Source: Bacteroidales bacterium
GTDB taxonomy: Bacteria; Bacteroidota; Bacteroidia; Bacteroidales; UBA932
Assembly (NCBI GenBank): GCA_017483985.1
Contig: JAFUUB010000001.1
Coordinates: 1-14,477, forward strand
DNA: 14,477 bases
Direction: 5' to 3'
The position numbers and the translations under genes are program-made. Under the pieces are notes generated by a model. The model worked only from the letters and a program-made list of their open reading frames with translations. It was not told the origin of the DNA and made no database searches. Positions 1 through 6,193 of the stretch are shown one piece after another. Positions within the stretch are counted from its first letter, which is position 1. Each line of letters opens with the position of its first letter.

Positions 1-2855
1 CCCGGGCCGCCGGGGAATCGGTAATCAAAGGGCTCTATAAACTTGCCGGAGGCATCCTTGGGATGGAAGAATCCGGTTTCCGGATTAAACAAGTTCCTGT
101 AATTCAACGACCGGCGGCGAAACTGTTCCGCTTCCTTCTTCCGGCCAAGGAAGTCGGCGATCCGGGAGAGGCACCATTCATCATAGGCCGTCCCCAGCGT
201 GACGGCTACGGGCTGCCGCTTTTCGAAACTGTGGACGTTAGGGTCCGTTTCTTCCTCGCCGGGCCTCAAGGCCGGGATATAGCCATGTGCCTGATAGAAC
301 TGGTCGATCCAGCCGGCTTTCTTGCCGGACCATGGCGCCAACGTTTTCTCCAGCAAGGCCCTGCGGCCATACTCGAATCCTTTTTCCGCATCAACGGACA
401 GCCCTTTGTACAGTGCATCCGCAATCATCGCAACGGCATGGTTGCCGTTCATGCGACGGGAATCGCCCGTCACCTCCGGGAACGTCGGAAGCCAATTCTC
501 GCCAGTCTGCTCCGCCATCAGCAGGTAAGACCGGATGATATCTTCCTCCGTTTCCGGGAAAAGCAAGGCGCGGAGCGGATGAGCGGCCCGATACGTATCC
601 CAGATCCAGTCGTCCGTATAGAAAGGATGGCCGCCATCATCATGAACCTGACCGTCCGAGGCGCTGAAATACCGACCATCTTCGCTGATACAGACCGGTC
701 TTTCCAGGATCCGGTAGAAAGAGGTGTAAAAGACCGCCCGCTCGTCTTCCGTCCCTCCATGGACCCTGATCTTGCCCAGCGTCTCGTTCCAGATGGCTTT
801 CGCCCGTTCCATGACGCCCTCAAGGTCGAATCCGGACTGCTCCCGCTGCAAGTTCCGACGCGCTTGTTCCACACTGATAAACGAAATGCCATATCGAAGC
901 CGGAGGGTCCGGGTGCCGGAGGGGAAAACCAGCCGGAGCGCCGAAGCGTTCTGCCGTGTTTCCAGCGTCCGGACCGAACGGGGCGCCACTTCCGGTTCGA
1001 GGTACAGATAGACGCTGACGTTGTCGGTCAGTTTCTCTCTGCCGCCGAAACCGTCGCCAAGACGTTCGAGCGTCCCGTTCCGGGTCCGAAGGGAAATGGA
1101 AGGCGCTCGTGCTCCCGGAAACGACAGTTCATAGATCGCACTCTGCGTTGCCGGGGCGAACCGGACATGGATCCGACCGTCGGCCAGGTCGGCCTCGTAA
1201 GAATAAGGATGGATGTGCTCATTGTCATAGCGCATCCGCTCGACCGCCGCGGCTTCCGGCCCGTCGGAAGGCGAGATCGTAAACGCGGAACTGCCCCGGT
1301 GGCTGGTTACGATGACCGGAAGGCCGTCCACAAGCTCCTGGGTATAATCGTACCGCTCCGGGGTGACCCGGAGCATGCCGCCGGGCAGATGAATGGTCGG
1401 AAAGGTCGGTACCAGCAGATGGCTGATGTTGCCCATGAAGGGATTGACATAGTCCGCCGGGGACTTGGTATCAGCAGGTTCCTGCAGACTCTCCCGCCGA
1501 AGCTCCGGGTACCGGGAATAGATCAGTTCCTGTGACTCTGCGTCCAGCTCGCATAGGAGCTTCGGCCGATCCTGCGGACGGAGGCCTTTCTGGTTCATGA
1601 CATTCATCAAGGACCAGTCTTTCACCGGATGGTCAGGCGTGGCGCCGGACGGCTCCCGCGCCGGCAGATCATAGCGTGTGAAATCAATGACGCGGGCCGG
1701 TTCTCCGTCCTTATGCCAGTCTTTCAAGAGAGCAAGCCGGAAGGTTGGATTCATGAACCATCTGATTTCCAGATTATTGTATGAATCTCCAAGACCTGAT
1801 CCCCGTTCCTGGAACGAGTAGTCCCAGTCATTGGACGGATGCGCTTCGCGCCATATCTTTCCGAATTCTCCGAAGGTTACGAATTTCACATCCGGCCATC
1901 GTTCCCGGGTCTCGCCCACCCATCTTTCCATGGCCGGGATCATCAGTTCCTTGCCGAATTCGTGGTACATCTGGGTTTCCCAGATATTCGTGACCCACCC
2001 GAAACCGTTGTGGCGGAAACCGTCGTCAAAATGGATGCTTTCGGTATGCATGACCTCCTGTTGTCCCAGTTCGAGTCCCCATCCCTGGTAGGTTTCGATC
2101 GGGCCCACGCCACGCCGGCTGTTGAACTGACCGATGCCGTGGCCCGAAGCTCCGCTCCGGCGGGCGCAGATGAAATCCATGGTCCATCCGTCCAGGTTGA
2201 CACAGTCAATGAAGTCTTCCGGGCCCTGGGCAGGTTTGCAGAAGTGTTCCGTGGAAGGGTAAAAGGGATAGGACGGAGAGCCGTCGGCGCCGCCCCCGTC
2301 GATGGCATGCTGGCTCCAGATGACGGCGTGGGCCACATGGATGTTTTCTTTCTCTGCAAGGTATTTCAGTGTCCCGGCGGACAAGAAGCCGCCCATGATG
2401 CAGTCAGGCCTGTATCCTCCGCCGACCAGGTCCGTGATTTCCGCAAGCGCTTCAGATATTTCTCGGTTAATCCGATCCTCCGGAAGGTACATGGCGGGAA
2501 AATAACCCGGAAAATAACTGATTTCGTCGCCATAGCGGTAATGGCATTCTACGGCGTACTTTCGAATCTGAACATAGTTTTCGCGTGTATCCTCCAAAGC
2601 GTTCAGGGTAAAGCCCCAGGTCAGGCGGCCGTCCGGATTGTTCCGGGCGAAAGCTTCGCGGAGGGCGGTCACGCTTTCCAGCGTATGCCAGTCGGATTCT
2701 TCGCGGGGATGCAACTTTACGTCACGGGAAACCTCCCAGGGAGTCGTCCGGACCATCAGGCAGAGGGTGACATAGCGACCGCCTTCCAGCTGCTGGGCGT
2801 TGACCAGCCCGGAACCCAGGAGTAAAAGCAGGGTGAAAAGAAAAAGCCGTTTCAT
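1..2855 (-). CDS. Secreted GH92-type glycosidase with N-terminal DUF3863-like domain (3' end outside window)
   Basis: Reading the minus strand from ATG at 2855 gives 951 uninterrupted codons to base 3; the stop lies beyond the left edge. Residues 1-20 form a signal peptide ending in VNA before QQ, so the protein is exported. Residues about 25-400 resemble, from memory, the DUF3863 domain, a barrel-like domain of unknown function found in Bacteroidales; residues about 400-460 may be the associated DUF3864. From about 465 the protein matches glycoside hydrolase family 92, exo-acting alpha-mannosidases: VNPFMG at 470-475, ISEDGRYFSASD at 723-734, FYTDDWIWDTYRAAHPL at 745-761, and AYDEW at 890-894. 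The GNDD catalytic-base motif would lie further downstream. The usual Glu before GYH appears as Asp798, and the usual HESVSKTLE region reads RQPVAVTLG. Role: probably glycan degradation in the periplasm or at the cell surface. GH92 membership is confident; substrate and the front-domain name are less so. Confidence 0.85.
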   Translation of the reverse strand, partial: MKRLFLFTLLLLLGSGLVNAQQLEGGRYVTLCLMVRTTPWEVSRDVKLHPREESDWHTLESVTALREAFARNNPDGRLTWGFTLNALEDTRENYVQIRKYAVECHYRYGDEISYFPGYFPAMYLPEDRINREISEALAEITDLVGGGYRPDCIMGGFLSAGTLKYLAEKENIHVAHAVIWSQHAIDGGGADGSPSYPFYPSTEHFCKPAQGPEDFIDCVNLDGWTMDFICARRSGASGHGIGQFNSRRGVGPIETYQGWGLELGQQEVMHTESIHFDDGFRHNGFGWVTNIWETQMYHEFGKELMIPAMERWVGETRERWPDVKFVTFGEFGKIWREAHPSNDWDYSFQERGSGLGDSYNNLEIRWFMNPTFRLALLKDWHKDGEPARVIDFTRYDLPAREPSGATPDHPVKDWSLMNVMNQKGLRPQDRPKLLCELDAESQELIYSRYPELRRESLQEPADTKSPADYVNPFMGNISHLLVPTFPTIHLPGGMLRVTPERYDYTQELVDGLPVIVTSHRGSSAFTISPSDGPEAAAVERMRYDNEHIHPYSYEADLADGRIHVRFAPATQSAIYELSFPGARAPSISLRTRNGTLERLGDGFGGREKLTDNVSVYLYLEPEVAPRSVRTLETRQNASALRLVFPSGTRTLRLRYGISFISVEQARRNLQREQSGFDLEGVMERAKAIWNETLGKIRVHGGTEDERAVFYTSFYRILERPVCISEDGRYFSASDGQVHDDGGHPFYTDDWIWDTYRAAHPLRALLFPETEEDIIRSYLLMAEQTGENWLPTFPEVTGDSRRMNGNHAVAMIADALYKGLSVDAEKGFEYGRRALLEKTLAPWSGKKAGWIDQFYQAHGYIPALRPGEEETDPNVHSFEKRQPVAVTLGTAYDEWCLSRIADFLGRKKEAEQFRRRSLNYRNLFNPETGFFHPKDASGKFIEPFDYRFPGGP

Positions 2856-2904
2856 CGGTGTTGTGTTATCAGTCCTCGGAGTATCATTCTTTCTCCGGTT
2901 GAAA

Positions 2905-2912
2905 CAAATTTA
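2905..2912 (-). promoter_or_regulatory. Putative -7 box of the GH92-type gene
   Basis: The minus strand reads TAAATTTG, a match to the Bacteroidetes -7 consensus TAnnTTTG, about 50 bases before the ATG at 2855. I could not find a good -33 TTTG at the expected distance. It lies only 13 bases from the opposing -7 box of the divergent gene. Confidence 0.4.
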
Positions 2913-2925
2913 GAAATATTCTTCC

Positions 2926-2933
2926 TACTTTTG
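2926..2933 (+). promoter_or_regulatory. Putative -7 box of the ThiL-like gene
   Basis: TACTTTTG matches TAnnTTTG 21 bases before the ATG at 2955, implying a short 5' leader. The nearest upstream TTG (2899-2901) is 24 bases away, slightly long for a -33 element, so the upstream half is weak. Confidence 0.45.
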
Positions 2934-2954
2934 TATGTTTTGTAACTGTATTTC

Positions 2955-3953
2955 ATGGCAGAAGAGAATTTTTCAGATATCGGCCGGGTTGAGGCCCTTG
3001 CACGTTTGTATGAAGGAACGCCTTTCCATCCTGCGGAAAACCTGCAGTTTGAAACCGGCGGGAAAGCTTCCGTGGCTTCGGCCAGCCGGATGTTGCTGGA
3101 AGGCATCGATTTCAACCTGGTCTATTTCCCCTTGAAACACCTGGGCTACAAGGCCGTGATCGCCGTCACCGGCGAACTGTATGCCGCCCTGGCGCGTCCG
3201 CGCCTGCTTTCCGTCCGGCTCGGGCTTTCCGCCAAACTGGACCTCGCACAGGTCCGGGAGATCTGGACCGGCATCGTCGCCGCGGCGAAGGAGCATGGGT
3301 ACGGCAACGTGGACCTCGACCTCGGTCCGTCCCGGAACGGGCTGTCCGTCAGCGTTTCCGCAGTGGGAGAAACGGCCTTCCTGACCGCGAAGAGCCGCCC
3401 CAGGCCCCAGAGCAAAGACCTGCTTTGCGTAAGCGGGAACCTGGGCGGTGCCTTCTTCGGTCTGCAGGTCCTGGAGCGGGAGATGCGCCGGTTCGATGCC
3501 GACGGGACGCAGCCGCAGCTGGAGAAATACCGCATGATGGTCGGGTCCTATCTCAAGCCGGAACTGCCTGCCGGCATCGTGGCCCAGCTGGAAGAAACGG
3601 AAATCTTCCCGTCCTGCGCCTGTCTGGTGACCCGCGGCCTGGCCGACGCCGTAAAGCGGATCGCACGGGCAACCGGCCTGGGCGCCAAGGTCTATGCCGA
3701 CAAGATCCCGTTCGAGGGGAATTCCTTCGATCTGGGCCGCGAACTGGACATCGATCCCATATCTGCGGCGATGAACGGCGGCGAGGACTACCGCCTGCTG
3801 CTGGCCGTGCCGATCCTGAAACTGGATAAGTTCCGCCATGATTTCCAGACCTTTGACATCATCGGCCACCTGGCCCTTCCCGAAGCGGGCACGGTTTTGG
3901 TCAGTCCGGACGGGCTGGAACACCCGCTGAAGGCCCAGGGCTGGAAAGATTAA
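2955..3953 (+). CDS. ThiL-fold protein (PurM/ThiL superfamily), probable pseudokinase
   Basis: The 332-residue protein has the length and segment order of thiamine-monophosphate kinase ThiL, which phosphorylates thiamine phosphate to the diphosphate in the cytosol. Recognisable segments are LLEGIDFNLVYFPLKHLGYKA (47-67), CVSGNLGGAFFGLQVLERE (158-176) and NGGEDYRLL (274-282). The Mg/ATP-binding motifs are eroded: GDDAA is replaced by ETGGKAS (33-39), the Asp of the TTDLLVEG motif by Ser/Arg (42-46), SDIYAMNG by TGELYAAL (72-79), GGDTT by DLGPS (122-126), and DVSDGL by LVTRGL (224-229). No signal peptide is present. The frame is intact and codon use matches neighbours, so it is not a decaying pseudogene. 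ATP hydrolysis by the classical mechanism seems unlikely; a ligand-binding, regulatory or different catalytic role is possible. No thiamine genes are adjacent. Confidence 0.75.
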   Translation: MAEENFSDIGRVEALARLYEGTPFHPAENLQFETGGKASVASASRMLLEGIDFNLVYFPLKHLGYKAVIAVTGELYAALARPRLLSVRLGLSAKLDLAQVREIWTGIVAAAKEHGYGNVDLDLGPSRNGLSVSVSAVGETAFLTAKSRPRPQSKDLLCVSGNLGGAFFGLQVLEREMRRFDADGTQPQLEKYRMMVGSYLKPELPAGIVAQLEETEIFPSCACLVTRGLADAVKRIARATGLGAKVYADKIPFEGNSFDLGRELDIDPISAAMNGGEDYRLLLAVPILKLDKFRHDFQTFDIIGHLALPEAGTVLVSPDGLEHPLKAQGWKD

Positions 3954-4017
3954 ACCTGGGACCGTCTTCCCTGTCTAATGTCACATTGAAGAGATTACAG
4001 ATAATCCGATAAGTTTT

Positions 4018-4659
4018 ATGAAAAAAGTACTCGCAATCGCTGCCGCCGCGATGATGTTCGCCGGCGCAGCTTCCGCCCAGAACCTCGGCGGCCTGCTCAG
4101 CGGTCTCGGTTCCGCTTTGGGCAACGGTAAACTCGGAGACACCGTCTCCAAGGTCATTTACGGCTATACCGGCAACCTCAACGCAGTCGACCTCCCCGGC
4201 AACTGGACCTATACCGGTTCCGCTGTCAGCTTCGGTGGTGACAACGTCCTGTCCAACGTCGCAGGCGCCGCCGCTTCCGGCACCGTCGAATCCAAGATCG
4301 ACTCCTACCTGCAGAAGATCGGCATCACCGCCGGCGCCATGCAGTTCACCTTCAACGAGGACCTCACCTTTACCTGCACCGTCAAGGGCATCCCGGTAAA
4401 CGGTACCTGGCAGACCTATGACGATGCCAACCGCATCAAGCTTCAGTTCGGCAAGACGATGAAGTTCCTCAACCTCGACGGCACCCTCACCAACACCGGC
4501 AGCGGCTGCCAGATGCTCTTCAACGGCAAGAAATTCCTCCAGTTCGCCAAGGCCATCATGAGCGTCGTCGCCAAGCAGAGCACCACGGCCAGCGCCCTGA
4601 GCAGCCTCGCCGGCAACTACAGCGACATGCAGATCGGTGTCTCGCTGAAGAAGAACTAA
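4018..4659 (+). CDS. Secreted DUF4923-like protein
   Basis: This 213-residue protein begins with a clear signal peptide (residues 1-20, cleavage after GAASA before QN). The mature part carries a small-residue-rich segment (NLGGLLSGLGSALGNGKLGD) and then a beta-rich region with LPGNWTYTGSAVSF, where GNWTY and the later GTWQTYDDAN resemble lipocalin-like repeats. This matches my recollection of Bacteroidales proteins annotated DUF4923; the function is unknown. Codons are almost uniformly C- or G-ending with strong use of aac, aag, ctc and ggc, suggesting high expression. The gene follows the ThiL-like gene by 64 bases with no convincing promoter in the gap (a TAAGTTTT box lies too close to the ATG), so co-transcription is possible. 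An intrinsic terminator sits 90 bases after the stop. Confidence 0.75.
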   Translation: MKKVLAIAAAAMMFAGAASAQNLGGLLSGLGSALGNGKLGDTVSKVIYGYTGNLNAVDLPGNWTYTGSAVSFGGDNVLSNVAGAAASGTVESKIDSYLQKIGITAGAMQFTFNEDLTFTCTVKGIPVNGTWQTYDDANRIKLQFGKTMKFLNLDGTLTNTGSGCQMLFNGKKFLQFAKAIMSVVAKQSTTASALSSLAGNYSDMQIGVSLKKN

Positions 4660-4667
4660 ACTGCATC

Positions 4668-4709
4668 CCGATATCGGTTTTTTGCGCCGACAATAAGGTT
4701 CGGCGCAAA
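4668..4709 (+). other. Perfect 10-bp hairpin preceded by T-run
   Basis: TTTGCGCCGA at 4681-4690 pairs perfectly with TCGGCGCAAA at 4700-4709 around a 9-base loop. Just before it, the palindrome CCGATATCGG (4668-4677) is followed by six T. The long hairpin has no T-run after it on the plus strand and so does not fit a standard terminator. The small palindrome plus T6 could be a weak terminator, or the hairpin could protect the mRNA 3' end. Confidence 0.5.
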
Positions 4710-4748
4710 TCACTGAGGAGCAGAGATATAGATAAAAATACAGCTATT

Positions 4749-4796
4749 TAGCGCAATTTTGGTTAATTTAACCGGAATTGCGCTATTTCTTTGTTT
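4749..4796 (+). terminator. Intrinsic terminator after the DUF4923-like gene
   Basis: TAGCGCAATT (4749-4758) pairs perfectly with AATTGCGCTA (4776-4785). The stem continues inward through two T-G wobbles and GGTT/AACC to a small loop, about 16 pairs in all. It is followed by the T-rich tract TTTCTTTGTTT, which fits a rho-independent terminator for plus-strand transcripts. Confidence 0.7.
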
Positions 4797-4806
4797 CAGC
4801 CGGATA

Positions 4807-5018
4807 TGTACACGGAAAACCCTGCAGAACAGCGATTTGTTGTACAAACCCCTACAAAAAGCCGGGAGAAGGAAGAATTGCCCGGGGTTTGTACATAGAA
4901 AACCCTCTAGGACGGCATTCCGCTGTACAAACCACACGGAATTGCGGGGGAAAGAGAGGATTTCCTGGGGTTTGTACACAAAAAGCCCGCGGGAATCCGG
5001 TTTTACTGTACAAACCCG
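4807..5018. repeat. 83-bp tandem array of phased TGTACA palindromes
   Basis: The palindrome TGTACA occurs six times, starting at 4807, 4841, 4890, 4924, 4973 and 5007. Spacing alternates exactly 34, 49, 34, 49, 34, a period of 83. Across the 49-base intervals the arms read TGTACAAACC and GGTTTGTACA, giving hairpins at 4841-4895 (12-bp arms, perfect) and 4924-4978 (11 of 12). The 34-base intervals share AAAACCC or AAAGCCC nine bases after the TGTACA start. Interval interiors otherwise differ strongly although their lengths are fixed. The period is not a multiple of three, so this is not a repeated protein. Options are an array of dyad protein-binding sites, structured RNA hairpins, or a clade-specific intergenic repeat. 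Confidence 0.8.
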
Positions 5019-5099
5019 TCGTCTAGGGAAGGACCTTAACACTAGAATCGGCGTTTTGCGCCATCGCTAAAAACAAGGGGTCGTCCCACAAATAGGTCA

Positions 5100-5251
5100 T
5101 AACTAATTGAAATTCAGAGTGATAATTTATTATATTGATTATCAAGTGTTTACGGCTATGAGATTTTTTGGAGAGCAAAAGATTTTGTAACTAATTGATT
5201 TTCAATATCAATTTTGAGAGCCGTGAGAGTTTTGAGAGGGACGAAAAGTTG
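5100..5251. repeat. Imperfect AT-rich tandem duplication upstream of the tonB-like gene
   Basis: TAACTAATTGA occurs at 5100-5110 and again at 5188-5198, each followed by a TTCA element and, further on, by a similar block: GGCTATGAGATTTTTTGGAGAG with AAAAG in the first copy, and GCCGTGAGAGTTTTGAGAG with AAAAG in the second. The second copy lacks roughly 24 AT-rich bases. The segment is visibly AT-rich against GC-rich surroundings and ends at the -33 element of the tonB-like promoter. Small palindromes (TTGAttaTCAA, ATTGAtttTCAAT) lie inside it. The stretch 5019-5099 between the two repeats shows nothing clear beyond a short GGCG/CGCC stem near 5050-5062. Confidence 0.6.
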
Positions 5252-5279
5252 GTGTGCGGGATTTCTCATCGTAACTTTG
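5249..5279 (+). promoter_or_regulatory. Promoter of the tonB-like gene
   Basis: TTG at 5249-5251, a 20-base spacer and TAACTTTG at 5272-5279 give a good Bacteroidetes promoter. The expected transcription start near 5285 leaves a leader of about 25 bases before the ATG at 5312, containing AACCACTAACTGA (5291-5303). Confidence 0.6.
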
Positions 5280-5311
5280 CATCAGAGAAAAACCACTAAC
5301 TGACTGGCATT

Positions 5312-6001
5312 ATGGAACAGAAAAAGACACTCGCAGCCAGTCTCGAAAACAAGAGGCTGCTGTTTGCAGAATTGGGAATGATTGCGGCGCTGCTGGCTCT
5401 TTTGGGCGCGTTCCAATACAGTACCGCGCAGGCTAAAGTCGCCGCCCTGGAGACAGGACCCGCACCCGTGGACATCGAAGAGATGATCCCCATCACCCAA
5501 GAGGAGCCGCCGCTCCCGCAGAATGCACCGGTCCTCCCGGTTTTGACGGAGGAAATAGAGATCGTTGACAATGACATCCCGATCGAAGACGTTTTCACGA
5601 GTCTCGAGGATACCAAGGATCCCGTGGTCATCCGGCCCTATGTGGAAACGGTCGAGGACGAGGAAGTCGAAGATGAGGTGATCCCGTTCGTCCTGGTCGA
5701 GAAGAAGCCCCGGTTTAACGGAGGAGATGCGAACGATTTCAGCCGCTGGGTTAATTCCCGGCTGGTCTATCCCGAAATCGCCAGGGAAAACGGATCGCAA
5801 GGAAGGGTAACGTTGTCCTTCCGGGTGAACAAGGACGGCAGCGTCTCGGACGTCCGGGTGCTGCGCTCCTCCTCGGATGCGTCACTGGACCGGGAAGCCG
5901 TACGGGTCGTATCCGCCTCCCCGAAATGGGAACCGGGCAGGCAGCGGGACAGGGCGGTCGACGTGACCTACACCTTCCCCGTCATCTTCCAGCTGAGATA
6001 G
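5312..6001 (+). CDS. Energy transducer TonB-like protein
   Basis: This 229-residue protein has TonB architecture: a short cytoplasmic N-terminus with Lys/Arg, one membrane segment at about 17-36 (LLFAELGMIAALLALLGAF), a periplasmic linker (about 40-130) and a TonB C-terminal domain (about 138-229). Family signatures in the C-terminal domain are FNGGDANDFSRWVNSRLVYPEIARENG, then GRVTLSFRVNKDGSVSDVRVLRSS, LDREAVRVV and KWEPGRQ. The linker is unusually acidic, rich in Glu and Asp with scattered Pro, rather than the Pro/Lys-rich linker of enterobacterial TonB. The role is to couple the proton-motive force, via ExbB/ExbD, to an outer-membrane receptor. No exbB, exbD or SusC-like receptor is in the window, so this is an orphan copy. 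It has its own promoter and terminator. The exact receptor partner cannot be inferred. Confidence 0.9.
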   Translation: MEQKKTLAASLENKRLLFAELGMIAALLALLGAFQYSTAQAKVAALETGPAPVDIEEMIPITQEEPPLPQNAPVLPVLTEEIEIVDNDIPIEDVFTSLEDTKDPVVIRPYVETVEDEEVEDEVIPFVLVEKKPRFNGGDANDFSRWVNSRLVYPEIARENGSQGRVTLSFRVNKDGSVSDVRVLRSSSDASLDREAVRVVSASPKWEPGRQRDRAVDVTYTFPVIFQLR

Positions 6002-6048
6002 GCGGAAGGACGGAAAAAGAATGGAAATAAATTGTATTGTGTTTGAAA

Positions 6049-6092
6049 TAATAATGTGTAACCACTAACTGATTTTGACTGACACATTATTA
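6049..6092. repeat. 11-bp inverted repeat enclosing a copied leader motif
   Basis: TAATAATGTGT (6049-6059) is the exact reverse complement of ACACATTATTA (6082-6092). The 22-base loop begins with AACCACTAACTGA (6060-6072), identical to the tonB-like gene leader at 5291-5303. An ATG at 6094 opens only a 13-codon frame ending at 6135. It may be a leader relic or a regulatory hairpin. Confidence 0.5.
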
Positions 6093-6122
6093 AATGGCGT
6101 CTGAATGGCCAGAATATTCAGG

Positions 6123-6168
6123 AACCGGCGTATGACATTTTTGGTTTGCAGGTCATACGCCGGTTTTG
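6123..6168 (+). terminator. Intrinsic terminator after the tonB-like gene
   Basis: AACCGGCGTATGAC (6123-6136) pairs perfectly over 14 bases with GTCATACGCCGGTT (6152-6165) around a 15-base loop, followed by TTTTG that overlaps the stem's last two T. It lies about 120 bases after the stop. The loop contains the -33 TTTG (6145-6148) of the next promoter. Confidence 0.65.
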
Positions 6169-6176
6169 TATCTTTA
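6145..6176 (+). promoter_or_regulatory. Promoter of the DUF4838-like gene
   Basis: TTTG at 6145-6148, a 20-base spacer and TATCTTTA at 6169-6176 fit the Bacteroidetes promoter with one mismatch in the final base of the -7 box. The predicted start near 6182 lies downstream of the in-frame ATG at 6146, which supports ATG 6194 as the real start. Confidence 0.55.
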
Positions 6177-6193
6177 CCGGAAAACCAAGAAGC

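Noticed and set aside
63..1535. 490-codon plus-strand open frame
   Set aside because: It is a shadow of the minus-strand GH92-type gene; its translation is rich in Arg, Pro and Gly with no recognisable domain, whereas the opposite strand carries GH92 motifs.
1839..2825. 328-codon plus-strand open frame
   Set aside because: It lies antisense to the N-terminal half of the glycosidase-like gene, which has a signal peptide and continuous homology.
4010..4017. TAAGTTTT as -7 box with TTG at 3986-3988 for the DUF4923-like gene
   Set aside because: It touches the ATG, so the transcription start would fall inside the coding sequence.
4807..5018. CRISPR array
   Set aside because: The repeated cores are only 6-12 bp, alternate in orientation and have alternating 34/49 spacing; no cas gene is nearby.
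4710..5070. Repetitive short frames over the TGTACA array (for example CTRK/YKP-like repeats)
   Set aside because: The 83-bp period shifts frame at every repeat, so the apparent peptide repeats are by-products of a DNA repeat, not a protein.
5071..5100. Possible insertion-sequence end (AAGGGGTCGTCCCACAAAT)
   Set aside because: No matching inverted end, target duplication or transposase was found.
6146..6193. Upstream in-frame start for the DUF4838-like gene
   Set aside because: It puts 16 residues before a perfect signal peptide and lies within the predicted promoter and terminator hairpin.
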